DNA of 64,000 bases from Terana coerulea (lineage: Eukaryota > Basidiomycota > Agaricomycetes > Polyporales > Phanerochaetaceae), in assembly GCA_024811115.1 (NCBI GenBank), contig JAKOGH010000660.1:32730-96729 (forward strand). The letters are read 5' to 3'. The position numbers were made by a program, and so were the translations under genes. Under the pieces are notes generated by a model. That model did not search any database. It was given only the letters and a program-made list of their open reading frames with translations, and was not told where the DNA came from. Shown here one piece after another: positions 10,172 through 22,318 of the stretch. Every line of letters begins with the position of its first letter. The first letter of the stretch is position 1.

Positions 10172-13082
10172 TCACTTCTGCTTTATCATTTCAGCGATCT
10201 ACAGAGTAACCACTCAGTGGGAAGTTGCTTCAGCAAATCTATACCACTCACCTTCTCCCCAATCGCATACACAGTGGCTTGAATATGACATCCAATATGA
10301 ATCGGTATGATGCTTGCGTCAACCACCCGCAGATTCGTTGTACCATACACCGTTAGGGTCGCGTCAACAACACCTATTAGAAAATAGTCAGTTCTGTCAA
10401 GACAAACGAACAAAATGTTGCCCACCTCCGGCGTCCCGGGGACCCATGGATGCTGTACCTGATGAAAATATTGGCATCGTTAAACTTACGACAGGGTGAG
10501 GGCGGTATTTGCTCACCGATAAGATGATCCCCGCCCTGCCGTTACCGCGTCAGCAAATCAAGAAGACAGATTGGTGAAAGAGCTTACAAATGACGATTCC
10601 CGAATATATCTAGAACAGCCCACCGATGTCAAGCGTGTGGCTAGCGAGAGTGCATAAAACGTACTGAATTAGATCTTCGTCCGTCTGTTGAGATGGGTCA
10701 GGGTCCACTTGAGCGGCGACGAAATCGGAGAACGGCGAGACCTTCCCAATGTTTTGGATGAAGCGTACGGCATTAAGGAGCACCTGAGTGTCTGCATGGG
10801 TGGCTTCACTCACAGTCCTGGCTTAAAACATGATGGTAACGGGTTTGCGCACCGAAATCGCTGCTAAGGAAATTTGGGTCTAGAGCATTCGGCGCCAGAG
10901 GATCGCTTGAGGAGATATGCTGATCTGCGAGGTCAGAAATATATTAGGAATAAATGGCCATGAGTAGTGCTCACCACGCTGCCACGGCTTACAGGATGCT
11001 ACGACGAGATTAAGCATACTTTACAGAGTCCAGGAAGTAGAGCAGCATGAGCTGTGCGCACCAGACCGCCTCCTATCATCGTAATGTAGCTTTGATTCGC
11101 CTGAGGGCTGAAGAAGGCGTGGCTAAACTGAATCAGCTCAACCGCCGGAACATCCCCCTGTGTAAACCACTCGCGCTGCAGCGGCGCTTTCAGCCGCTGA
11201 ATCGAACCAACCGACGAGTTGCGCGTCTCTTCGTCAAACAATCGTAGCAGAGCGTTGAATTCATCTTGTCCGGCGATTGTTGAGAGAGGCAGGAATGCCT
11301 GGGCCGAGTCGGTAAGCGACAGAATGCCTCTGTGCTTTGCGGCGCTACAGCGAATGGGAATGAGTTGGACGATAGCATAGCGTGGAACAATCATGAAACT
11401 CACTAGAGCGCGGCTTGTTCGCTGGCAAAGGTAGCGTTGTTTCGCAGTACATCTGAAACGGGGGCGAGTTCAATCACGATATTCCGTCAAACGTCGTTGA
11501 AACTCACCAAATGTCGCAACTCCAGGCTTGAGTTGCCACTGAACGGGGGTAAATAGGTGCTCCTAATTCATTTGTGAATGTTGTAATTACTAATAAGATG
11601 GTCAAACTCACCTGGAAGTTCTCGCCCACCTGTGGCAGGTCGACTAGGACCGGAATACCGTGAGATTTCAGGATAGATGAGTTGCCGATTCCTGCAGAGC
11701 AGTAAGGCAACGTAGTAAGACACAGAATGACATGTTCGCGCACCAGAGAGCTCCAAAAGCTGCGGTGTCTTGGCAGAACCCGTCGAAATGATAACCTCCT
11801 GGGACGCATGGGCTGTAAATTCATGACCTTCGGCCAGCAATTGAACTCCAGTCGCAGTGAGTCCGGATCGAGACTCTGAGAAAAGTATCTTGGTTGCCTA
11901 GATCGTCCAATATCGCAACGTAGAGTAGAGGAAGGGCTTGGACCACGTACCTGTGCGCTGAGCAGGACGTGGTAGTTGCTGTTCTGCTGGTGGGAACGGA
12001 AGTACGTTACGGCTGGGTATGATCTGGTGTTGTTCTCGCGATTCACGGAAACAAGGGTGTTGACGGCTCCTAACGTGTTCCCGTTTTGCTAGACCCAGAT
12101 ATTAGTGACAGAGCTACAGCGCAGCAGATTGAGGTATACCGGCTCCGCGTTGGTGTCAATCCCGATGTTGTTCAGTGTACTGACCATCTTGAGCTCAATG
12201 TCGAAGGTAAAAGGGTTGTATGACGCCTGTGGCAAGCGTTACGTCAGACGCCTTTTACTGAAGAAGAGCTCGCGAGTACCTGGATGGGACCTGAGAAGCC
12301 ATGGAATAGTGGGTCGTCAGCCAATGCGTGAGCTGCGTCCTCTTGAGAGATCCCAGGGTACAGATTCGTCGGGTGCAGCGCTAGAGTCTCCGCCTTTTTC
12401 ATGAAAGGCAGCAGACCCGCCCATGTCCAACCCTCGTTTGGCCCAAATACGCTAAGCGAGTTGTACTCGGCAATGGATGCTCTTCCCCAGGCCATGCCAT
12501 TAATACCGCTAGAGCCGCCAAGCATCTTACCCCTGTATGACAGTGAGTTGAGCGAGCACACCGTTCAAGTAATGACTAACCTAGGCAATGCAATGGATCG
12601 TCCAGCAGCGAAGGCCTGGGGAACCGAGGTGAAAAGCCAGTCGTACGTTGCATTCCCTGAAGGCGAGTTTCCTGCAGAAGATGTCAGGTTAACTCTACTT
12701 TTGAATCCAATGACCTACCAGGTGCATCTATGATGGGGTCGTTGAAGTGAGTTGTGCCGGCCTCTATGAGGCCTACCGTCACTGAGGGGTCCTCGGAAAG
12801 CCTACGGGTCAAGTGAGGAATAGGCACGAGAGTACGGTCAGAAAGTGGTGGTAACCTGGAGGATAGCGTTACACCGGCTGTTCCACCCCCTAAACAGTCG
12901 TTCAACAATAAGGACCAACGCACACGCCAGCAAAGCTCACCAATAACTAGATAGTCAAACTTGATCTTGATGAAGTCATTCACGCTCAATATCGCAGGCT
13001 CTGCTGGGGTGCAAGCTGCGAATAGAATAACGCGTGACGCAGTCGTGAGGAGGAGGAGGCTGCGCAAGTACGTTTGAGACAT
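10172..13082 (-). CDS. secreted GMC oxidoreductase (AA3_2-like aryl-alcohol/glucose-oxidase group), paralogue 1
   Basis: This is an FAD-dependent glucose-methanol-choline oxidoreductase. Such enzymes oxidise aryl or aliphatic alcohols or sugars outside the cell and make H2O2. Seen: the ATG at 13082 starts a hydrophobic leader (LRSLLLLTTASRVILFAAC), a probable signal peptide. After splicing, the frame reads YLVIGGGTAGVTLSSRL (FAD-binding glycine loop), VTVGLIEAG, MLGGSSGINGMAWGRAS (GMC signature 1), QEVIISTGSAKTPQLLELSG (signature 2), and near the end GGDHLIGTASMGPRD and IIPIHIGCHIQATVYAIGE. The last two supply the two expected active-site histidines. It ends IAEMIKQK-TGA at 10172. There are about 20 exons, some only 19-32 nt. 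No frameshift is seen. A short segment normally following GENFQ (DHP...) was not located and may be another micro-exon. The exact substrate is not determinable. Confidence 0.87.
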
Positions 13083-13121
13083 CTATGTAGGCGACTGCGT
13101 CAGTAACAACATCTAGGATAG

Positions 13122-13132
13122 CCAATTTATAT
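13122..13132 (-). promoter_or_regulatory. TATA-like box of GMC paralogue 1
   Basis: On the minus strand the sequence ACATATAAATT lies about 40-50 bp upstream of the ATG. This is a plausible TATA element with a very short 5' leader. No other regulatory motif was identified. Confidence 0.4.
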
Positions 13133-13910
13133 GTACCTTTAGCGTGTACCAGAACACTATCACCCAATGTCGGCAGCCACACTATTTTAGAAGCACCCTG
13201 ATTGTTTCTACATCGTTAGGAACTGTCTCGCTGGAGCCACTGTGTGAGTTCGTGTGCTCGGTGACGGTACCGTTCTGCATGCGCACCAGCGATGATGGAA
13301 GGCTAGCCGGTGTAAGATGTCTCCGTTTCGTGTGACGACCGAGTAACACATTTACGAGCATGACCATGCCTTCGCATCACTGACGTTTGCACATCGACGG
13401 ATTCTTGTCAGAGGGTCGAACAATCACTGGTTAGTGAATTCTGAATCACGGCAATATCCGTAAGCTTTTGATTGGCTCCCGCTCTGTCGGGCGGCTGCAC
13501 GGCACGGTCCGTGGGAATCGGCTGCACGTTTCAGTTCGGCGACTTACCGTACTATTTACTACTATGTCGCCTACTACGCCGGCGTGACACTCGTGGAACG
13601 TACTCAAGGAGTCGTTCCTTGGTTGCCCCATCTCACATCGACAATGAAATGCGCATATGTACCGATCAGATACACATCATTCGCATCCCCTCGTCCTGAG
13701 ATTCCCGGAGATTCCTAGTTGACATGCGTGTGTAGCACGATGTTTCTGGCGTGCTTCGTGGAGATGTGGTAAGTATGCTTGCCGTTCCTTCCGATGCCTC
13801 CCACTGGGAAAGGTGCATATCATGACCTCACTAAGATATTCAGTAAGGACTATGTGACCGCATAGAGAGTCCGAGGTCCAATTTGGGAAACACCGCCACA
13901 GACTCAACGA
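13133..13910. other. intergenic region between GMC paralogue 1 and DUF6534 gene 1
   Basis: This roughly 780-bp region separates two genes on the same strand (downstream flank of the DUF6534 gene, promoter side of the GMC gene). Only short frames are present and I recognise no repeat. Confidence 0.35.
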
Positions 13911-15955
13911 CTATCTCCTCGTCCACTCCGAGTCATTCTCCTCAGGCGTAACATCTCCTTGGCCCACCTGCATACGTATAATTAGCGTCAATAAGATCCT
14001 AAGTGTCCCACCGTCTCACCTTAGTCGAGTCACTGCTGTAGTCTGTCGTCTTCGTAGTGTCCACATGGATGGCCGCCACAGCGGTGTCCTTGGCAAAGAG
14101 CGTCAGCACTAACGAGGAACACATGGAGGATACACATACCCCGAAGAACTGGGCTTCTGCATCGCAGGTCGGCGAAGGTTCATGTGCCTGAGCACCACAT
14201 TTCCATCCAGACCCATTGGATTCCGAGTCGAACACATTAAATTCAATGTCGCTCTGCGGGCCGTTGTTTGTATTGCGCAGGTACCGTCGGGCGTTCAGGT
14301 TGGCTAGGAGAATGTTGACATACAGCGCGCTGATTGGATTATCGAATATGCAAAATTGAAGACCGTTCGGGAAGACAGCGATCTAAGAGCCAAACAGTGC
14401 GATCAGTAACAGGCGAGGTGTCAGAAGTAAGGGTACTCACCAGAATAAGGGTGATGGCAACGCGGATGGCGGTCCACAGCCCTGTGTGAACAGTCAGAAC
14501 CATGGGGCGAAACACTAGCTTGCGAGATCTAGGGTATCGTGGTTTAGCGCGGTGGACTGTGGCGCATGCTGGGGACCGCATACCGCCGGAAGCTGGCCCG
14601 ATAATTTTTTGTCAGAAGGACCAGCATCGACACCGTAATCGTGATATCCACGAAGCTGGTCGAAGACCATACGGCGATAGCAAATGCCTGCAAACACTGT
14701 CAGTAACGTGCTGCTTTGTTCAGATACATGTACGCACCGTCACACACGGAGAGGAGATCTGCGACAGGGTGGAGCTCTTCGGGGCGCTGTACAACGGCGA
14801 AGGGTACGGTCAGGGGAACGCACAGGGTGCGTTGGGAAAAGTACCTACAGGAACACGACATAGGCTGCGATTCATCCTGACGTTAGCGATGCGTTTTCGC
14901 GCAAGAGCCGTGCAACACTTACGAATTGTTCCAACTACGTTGCCGATACGGACAGAGTCCGTCAGAACGCTGAACCTGAACCAACGGAAACTGTGCTTAC
15001 CCAGTTGCCACAACTAAAATGGCACCTTTACGCGATACCATCAGCGGTGGATAGAACGAGGTAGAGACAGACGAACCAATAGCCAGGGGAGCCGCCATGT
15101 CCTTCCGCTCACTGCCTCGAAAGATGAGTAAGTCGCGGAAGAAGAAGCTGCACAAGATACGCACGGCGATAGATGCGGGCGATGAAGAACATTTGAACGG
15201 AGAACGCAATGACACCCTAGAAGTCGATGAGTATCCTCCATCGAGTGGTCTGCGAGTGCAGCTTACTATGACCCAAATATGTTGCTACAGCGCAATCCAG
15301 TAGGTAAGCAGCGTCAGTGCATGTATAAAGTCACTTACAACGAAAAGGCTAAGCCCGAGAGTTGGTCAATGCAATCAATAACTCCAAGCGGTTACTCACG
15401 GTTGGGTAAGGCCGACCTCTCTAAGATCGCCCCACCGCAGAATGAGAACTGGCCACTCTGATTTCACTTTGAGCCGCCATACACACGTGAGACGAATGCA
15501 AACTTACGCGCAGCCAGCATCAGTATCTCGTTCGCAGTTTCGGCAATCCTATGGGCGAGCCTGTCAATGTGTGGGCGCGGGAGAGTCGGTGAAGGCGGAC
15601 CGGAGAAAGAACACCTAATAAACACTCAGCGCTGCGCATAGCATATAGCAGACACGCAGATAGCTTACGAAAGCCTTGAGTAGAACATGATCGGACTCGT
15701 AGCTAATGTGTAATGATCAGTTGTTACCGTAGCTGCAAGCGCATGAGAGCCCGTGACGCACTGCAGAAAATAAAGGAGACGGCAAGGAGCAAATATCAAA
15801 AGATGGCACGCAGGATAGAGTGTATGAGACACGCACAGTTGCATGCAAGAAATCCCCCATAGAACACAGGAGAATATGCATCCGATGAGCAAAGCGCCAT
15901 AGCTTTCTTGCAGGTTGAGCACATCTTGGGTGGTCATGGGAGCCGCGTCCTCCAT
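13911..15955 (-). CDS. DUF6534-family multi-pass membrane protein, copy 1
   Basis: This belongs to a large Agaricomycete family of 7-TM-like proteins of unknown function that carry the C-terminal DUF6534 block. Seen: the start at 15955 (MEDAAPMTTQDVLNLQ) leads into a hydrophobic segment, YGALLIGCIFSCVLWGI. A later exon reads GVIAFSVQMFFIARIYR. The TM exon FAIAVWSSTSFVDITITVSM is followed by SRKLVFRPMVLTVHTGLWTA and IRVAITLIL, the DUF6534 hallmark (usually VNTGLWTA). The C-terminal tail is polar and ends DSEWTRR-TAG at 13911. At least eight exons are implied; the exons between 15.2 and 15.8 kb could not all be assigned, so exon borders there are uncertain. The function is unknown. It lies on the same strand as, and 5' of, the GMC gene. 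Confidence 0.72.
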
Positions 15956-17597
15956 GGCTATTCGATAGTCGAAGCCTTCACTGCCTGTGACCGGGCGTAT
16001 TGCGAGGAGCTAGTCTTATAACGTTGGACACGGACGTCCAAGCTTCCATACAGTAATCTTGGTGAAACACAGGTCATTTGCATAAAGAAATCGAGATAAG
16101 GCGTTGTAGGACTTGCCTTATCTATCCATTTCCCTCCCAGTGCGTGTTGTAAGAGAACGATGTCATGATCCTGCGCCGCCGTACACTCTAACGAGACACC
16201 CGAAGCGGGAGAGCAAGCCCTCCTCGAGGTAGGAACAGCGGAACACATGCGGACAGCATATGCCGTCCTGGATTCACCGTGTCAGACAAGCATCGCACGT
16301 GAGCGCAGTCTCCCGGGGGAGATGGTCTTGCCCCGGATTGCTCACATCATCTGCCCGTCAGCGCGCGGTAGCCTTGGCTCCGAGTAGAGCTTGTTCCTCT
16401 CGCCACGTCTGTGCGCCGCACCCGTAACAACCTATTTCTATCACCGATGAGCTGATATAGACCTGCTTCACAGATAGATGGTGATGGTGAGGATGCTTCG
16501 ACATATGTGCATTCTGCGCGCTGTTGCGTACCCGTGTCAAACACCGCTTCTCATCGGAGCCACGACAGCGGCGCCCGCCATCCGGCCGTGAGAGTCATGA
16601 GCAGAGTCCATCGTTGTGTGACAAATCGGGAGGGTATGTGCACCGTGGACCTGGATACGCAGAAGGCGGTGGAGCACGCCACGAAGCTTCTCAAGCGCTC
16701 AAAAAGTCTGATGACCGTGAGAAGGTTTATATATGTAGAGTTCCTACCCACGATCTCTGAACCAATCACGTCACCGGGTCGGGCGTCCGAACATGGTGAC
16801 GCAGGCCGCCTGCGCCGCGGGCCGTGGCCACAGAGATACCGGTTACTGCATGGAGGTTTTGAGTTTTTCGAAGACCCGCTGACAGCCACCCTGGTTGATA
16901 CAGAATGCTCGGTGTCAGTGCCACAGCGTGGTCGTCCTGTGTGCGACATTCGCGAAGCACGGATGCACTTTCGATGGCGCCGGCCACCTAACCAACGCCG
17001 TCCAGCTTGCTGCGCTGACAAGCAGCACACTGAAGACGAAGCATGCGCTGCGTTTCGTACACGGGCGGTCAGATATCTTACGCTCCGTTCCATTTCCGTG
17101 CTCTAGGTACTCCCAAGGTCTATGTCACGATGGGCCATGGCATCCGGGCGCGGATTGATACTCAATGGAAGCAGGTGCGTTTGGAAAGCAGGCCATGCGC
17201 AAGCCTGTCCCCGCTCTGGGAAATTCCAACGTGAGATGCCCATGACGGATTCTTTGCAGGTACTGTCAGTGCAGCGTGCCAATGCTCTTAGCGGCTATAT
17301 GGGCTCCCCATGTGGCAGCTTCGTGTGGACAACCACTGGCCCCTCAATCCGATGACTTCGAATGATTAGCTAACAGACCCATGACTGCGTAGCCTCTGGC
17401 CTCTCCGATCCTCGACTATGTGACGAATATTACAGCTGTAGCCTTTCACATGGAGCATACTCTTGAATTTGGTGACGTGATATATTGGTGAAAAATTGGA
17501 TTCATTACATAGCGTTGAGTGCAATTGAACGATATTCGATTCACAAACCGACATGGACATAGAGCCGTTATTTCTACCGTCGTATCAGTGCCCATGC
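15956..17597. other. region with unassigned possible exons, plus strand 16.6-17.4 kb
   Basis: Long frames overlap on both strands (16507-17106 plus; 16551-17093 minus) and cannot both be real. A set of plus-strand pieces between 16631 and 17355 has reasonable GT-AG junctions; one reads KVYVTMGHGIRARIDTQWKQ before a GTGCGT donor. I recognise no family, so no CDS is called. 17356-17597 is the 3' flank of the acid reductase. Confidence 0.3.
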
Positions 17598-20500
17598 CTA
17601 GAGAAAATTCTTCGACCTCCAGTACTCCACCCACTTGCGCACGTAAACTCCGGTAATTGGACTCAGCTTGCGTAATGATACGGCTGAGGTCAGGAGCGTA
17701 GACGTCTCGTATATTGTTTCCGCCTTATTTAGTCCTGACTCGACACCCACGTCGCGAGAGGCTATACTGTGAAAAAAGTCAAGAAGCTTGGAAGCGGGCT
17801 GCAATAATTGAAGTCAGTGTGCGTAGCTAGTGTGCACAGAATGTGCTCACAACCCGATCGAGGTCCTCTTCTCGTCCCGCATGAGCGATGTCATCCACTT
17901 GGGATAGCCACTGCTCCAGTCGAACTATTGGCAGTGAAGTTTCCAATGCCGTGTTCAGCTCTGCGGAGATATGTGACCATGTCGTCGGGAAAGGATGAAC
18001 AAAGTTGACCACGGCTGGCAAAGTGGAGGCTGACACTACCCAGTCGACGAAGGCACAACCGATGGCGTCGAGAGGTACCCAGGTGACGGACTATGTCTTA
18101 GGTGAGCGTGATGATGGTTACAAGTGTGTAGTGCACCTACATTGCTGAGCCGTGGAAGGCAGCCGAGATGAACACTGGACTTGATCGTAATCGGTAGCCA
18201 TTCTTGGACGCCCCATGCTCCTGTCTGCAAGGATCCACATGCCTGTCCCATTCGAATGGTCATAGCAGCGACGCCGAGCGAAGCAGCCTTCTGGAGCATC
18301 TGAACACTTGGTTAACTTAACGAGAGCATTTTACCCTGAAGAACCACATACCAGTTCAGCGACGTACTTGGAAGCGGCGTATCCAGAAACTGTAGACAAT
18401 CCTGGGTCACCAAGGACCTGCTCGGGGACATGGCCGTTCGACGGATCCCATCGACCGGCGACACCTATTGACGACGTGAAAAATATTGTGATGGTGCGTG
18501 TTGCGCTTGCACAAATATCAAGGAGACGACGCAGTGCGGAAAGTTGTGCCTCGTATGCACGGAGCGGCAAGTTGAAGTTCACTGTCCAGGCACAGTGAAG
18601 GATGTGCGTAACAGATCCCTGGATCTACAAACGTTCTGGATGAGCATATGTCGACCTACGATTATTACAGACAGCTGACTTGATCATATTGAACAGCATC
18701 CAGGCCAAAGTTACGTTGCGTAACATCACCTGTGAAGGAGACCAGCTTTTGTACTATTGAGCAATTGGACGGGTAAATTGCGAGCCTTGAACGCCGAGCC
18801 GAGCTTGTCCTCCTCGTGGGCGGTCGCTCGGTTCACGACGAATACGTGACTGACTTCGTCGCTGGACAAAAGAGCGGCAAGTACGTGAGAGCCGACGTTG
18901 CCGGTTGAGCCGGTCAATAGGACGACAACGTCTTGGTGATCTGGCGTAGAAGTTGCCCCGCCGCGAGTCTTCATGCCTGCAGTATAACGCAAGACAAGCC
19001 GCTCGATCTCCTCCACTTGTACGCCGGAAGTGGTAACTATGTGCTGGGGATCGTTGGCCGACTGTACCAGATCGGCAAGCAAGCAGGCGAGCTCTTGGAT
19101 GGTCGGGTAATCGAAGACAATGTTGGGCGTGATTTTGGACGCGGCGAGAGAGCATGCCGGCTGCTCCGCCGACTTCAGAGCCCCGACAATACGGTTTCGG
19201 AAGAAAGTGGCGCTCAAGCTACAGTGGAGCCGTCAGCGAGCTCTCGGTATGCGTGAATGGAACACACCTATCAAACCCTTGGTCGAACAAGTTGGCAGAT
19301 GTCGCTGCTATAGCTCCGCTGTTAACGGAATGAGCGAGCGCAATGAGCCATGGACGAAGGTCGGCCTCCATCCATGAGTTCGGTAGAGCAACTCCCTGGG
19401 CATGACGGCTCTCTGCAATGGTCTCGTAACTTGCATCCCGGTCAGCTCGGTCAAGCATTGGGGAGCATGTGACATACAGATCGTCGATGTCCTTCGCGTA
19501 TGCCGTAAGGGCTTGCTTTCGGATGACCGTACCTTTGCCTGCGCGAGGTAAGGGCCTATCCGGCCGGGTCGTGATAATCATCTCCTTAAATATTCTAGCA
19601 AATGCCGGAGCCTTCGCGTTAGCTTTCTCAACGGTTGACCTGAAAAGCTGTCAGATAAAGCTCGCCAGTCGAAAGGAAACGTACCAAATTGCATTGCGGA
19701 AGTGCGCCAAAGAATCCTTGTCGCCAGGGCCAAGGGCGGTGGTAGGCTCGACCAGGATTCCAGCTTGCTCGCGTTGACTCCCAAACATCACACATCCCTT
19801 GACTGAGGGATTGGTACCGATGTGACCTTCCTGTTGTAGAGGCACGATTTTTTCTCCTATGAAGACCAGTGTGAGTGATGAATAATGTAGAGAACATCAA
19901 CAGATACACCAACCGGTTGCCAGTGTAATAACGTCGTCCTTACGACCAATGCTAAGCAAGAAAGTTAGAGCACAGTGTGGCAAGGTAGGAATACGGCCTA
20001 CATTCTCCAAAGCCCTTCTCGTGTGGGATGTGGCTCGAATAGATCAGCGGTTGCGAAGGCCTTTTCTCCAGGAACATTGTATGCAGCGAGCAGATAATCT
20101 TCATTTTCCTGTAGCCGCAGTTAGCCTGAAACAATAAATGCGGCTTGTCACGCGCACAACGACCACCAGCTCGTATGTACCGTCGCCTTGGGGCTCCCAT
20201 CGCACCGTGGCCGTTGCTAATAGCTGCTTGTAGTCCCAGTCGCTATCAACCTCCATGGGTACCAGCGGTCCGGGTGTATCGTCCCATGGCCCTTTCATTG
20301 GCGCACCAAATTCTGTGCCGCCATAGCCGGAGAAGATCCTTATACCCTCCTCCACCATCTTCCTCCCAACGGGGAGTGGTAGCGGACCACCACCATAGAG
20401 CTTTGAAAGAATTAGCACGATAGAAACTTAACGAGAAGTAACGCCTACTAATAGATCGAGGGTTTTAATATAATCTATGACCTCTTGCGACTGTGACCAT

Positions 20501-21553
20501 GTCTGCAGTTGGATTAGTATAAGCTCATTATGAGGGGTGGGTCCACTCACTGTCACTATTGAGGGCACAGTATAAAGCGCTCTACAACCTGTAAGTCGAC
20601 ATACTTCATACATACTCTGTGCATTCGGTATCACTGGGGAAGCGGGATACATAGGAGTGTATACACCCATGAATTTTGAGGTAATGAGCGGGAAGCATAG
20701 TTGTGCCGTGAGCCCCATGGTATGGAAGGTTGGAAGACCCATAGTCGCGAAGCTTACACCCCTGATACGAGCCTCTATCACGGTCTCTACCAGGATAGTG
20801 ATGAGCTCGATCGTTTGAGGAGTACAATGAAAGTCAGTAGACCGACTTACTTCGGATGAACCACCGTCGCAGGTAAGTATGAGTGAAAGCGACGGACTTT
20901 GGCAAGCCCGTCGATCCGGATGAATGCATGTACAAAACTACGCGGTCTGGGTGCATCGACTCGTGTGGAGGCGGATACGGCGTAGTCGGGAAATTCGACG
21001 CGGTTTCAAGCTTGGAGTACGACGGGAAGATCGTGTGCAGAGAGGGGAGGTCGTTGATCGAGATGCTCGCGCCTTTAGTCATCATCTCCTTCTGAACCCT
21101 CGAAGCCAGCTCCGATGTAGAGCCCTGGACGATGACGCGACGGCAGCCACTAGCCTCCAGCATGTTCCGAATGGCTTCGACAGAGTTTCGAGGTGACATG
21201 GGGTACGGCTTTGTACTCGACATGAGAAACGGCTTTCAAGAAGTTGACAGCACTTACCACAAGCCCAGCTCTAAAAAGACCGAGAAGTACTGCGACGTAC
21301 AGTACGGTGTCGGTGTGTAAGAGTAGGGCAACGACCTCTCCCCGGGCCCGTCTCGATTGGGTCGCAGCAGGTGGGCCGTGATGTGGCTTCCGCGATCCAA
21401 GTCTCCAAAAGTCAAGAAATCGGTCCTGGACGGGTCATTTTGAGCAGGAAACACGGCCCAAGGGAGGCTTGCGTTATGCCTGGCCTGGTAGTCAGAAAAC
21501 TCGGGAAGCGTTTGTATCGAGCCGTCTAGAGGAGGTAAAGACAACGCAGTCAT
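17598..21553 (-). CDS. A-T-R carboxylic acid reductase (NRPS-like, L-aminoadipate-reductase-related), two apparent frameshifts
   Basis: These enzymes activate an acid with ATP (A domain), load it on a phosphopantetheinyl carrier (T) and release it as an aldehyde with NADPH (R). Basidiomycete members include aryl carboxylic acid reductases. Seen: the start at 21553 (MTALSLPPLDGSIQTLPEF) begins the A domain with the AMP-binding loop YMHSSGSTGLPKS near 20923-20894, then LPTFHTMGL, SGYGGTEFGAP, ATADLFEPHPTREGLWR and IGRKDDVI. The T-domain block FDSLSATFFRNRI has its attachment Ser codon split by an intron near 19217. The R domain has LLTGSTGNVGS near 18914 and the catalytic pair in SGYAASKYVAE near 18381. 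It ends WVEYWRSKNFL-stop at 17598. Two breaks are seen: one base missing in the G/C run at 21340-21350 and one extra A in AAAA at 18747-18750. Both lie in homopolymers, so they may be true mutations or sequencing errors. Confidence 0.85.
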
Positions 21554-22318
21554 TGCAATCGACTGCGAAGTGGTACACACAACGAGAAGACGACTGCGAA
21601 GGATCTCGCAGCATAGTGTTCCCTGCCGCCGCTTTAGTACAGGCTGTGTGTGCGGAACGCGTCTGAATGCCGCGAGCGCGTCATGGGCGTCATGCAAAGG
21701 TATTACATAATGACACCAATATGGTATGCGTACCCCATTTGGCGCCAAATCTAAATGCATCCTCAGAATCTGGATCGCAGCTGCTCAGACACAGCATGTG
21801 CGAACCAGCGTAACTAATGCGACTATGGAGATTACGGGACTGCGTTTCCTCACTTGCCAAACCGACTGAATCACTGGGGCAAGAAGTCAAGATCGGATCT
21901 GATGCATATGACCATGAGACAAGCTGTACGCAGGCAGCGTGATGTTCTGGATACCAGCACTCCGAAGCTTGCGCATTTCATCGCTGTTGTGATGCGGCGG
22001 CGGCGGGGCGGCGGCGGTGTCGCTACACGCACGCACTGGCAGGCAAAAGAGACTTGATGTCGAGTAATACAGTATTCCGGAACCTATTAGCGTAATTCGG
22101 AAGCTACTGGAGAGGAGCTCAAGCGAGAGATGTAAGTATCCCCTCGCAAACAGTGTAGACCGTTCCATATTTCACCGTCACAGGGTCTCTTTAAGCCCGA
22201 TCTGCGCCATCATAACCTGTAAGCACTGGGTAAGTGCACAAATACTTTTGCACACACCTTTGACCATTCTGAGTCATAGTCTGTAATCTGCATTGTATCA
22301 ATGTGTATGGCCAAAGCA
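21554..22318. other. 5' flank of the acid reductase with a short GGC/GCG repeat
   Basis: No gene is recognised. A GGC-rich run of about 27 bp lies near 21992-22018. The region passes directly into the left inverted repeat of the next element. Confidence 0.4.

Noticed and set aside
16551..17093. 180-codon minus-strand frame overlapping a 199-codon plus-strand frame
   Set aside because: Both arise from a GC-rich stretch and neither shows a known family. At most a few plus-strand exons may be real.
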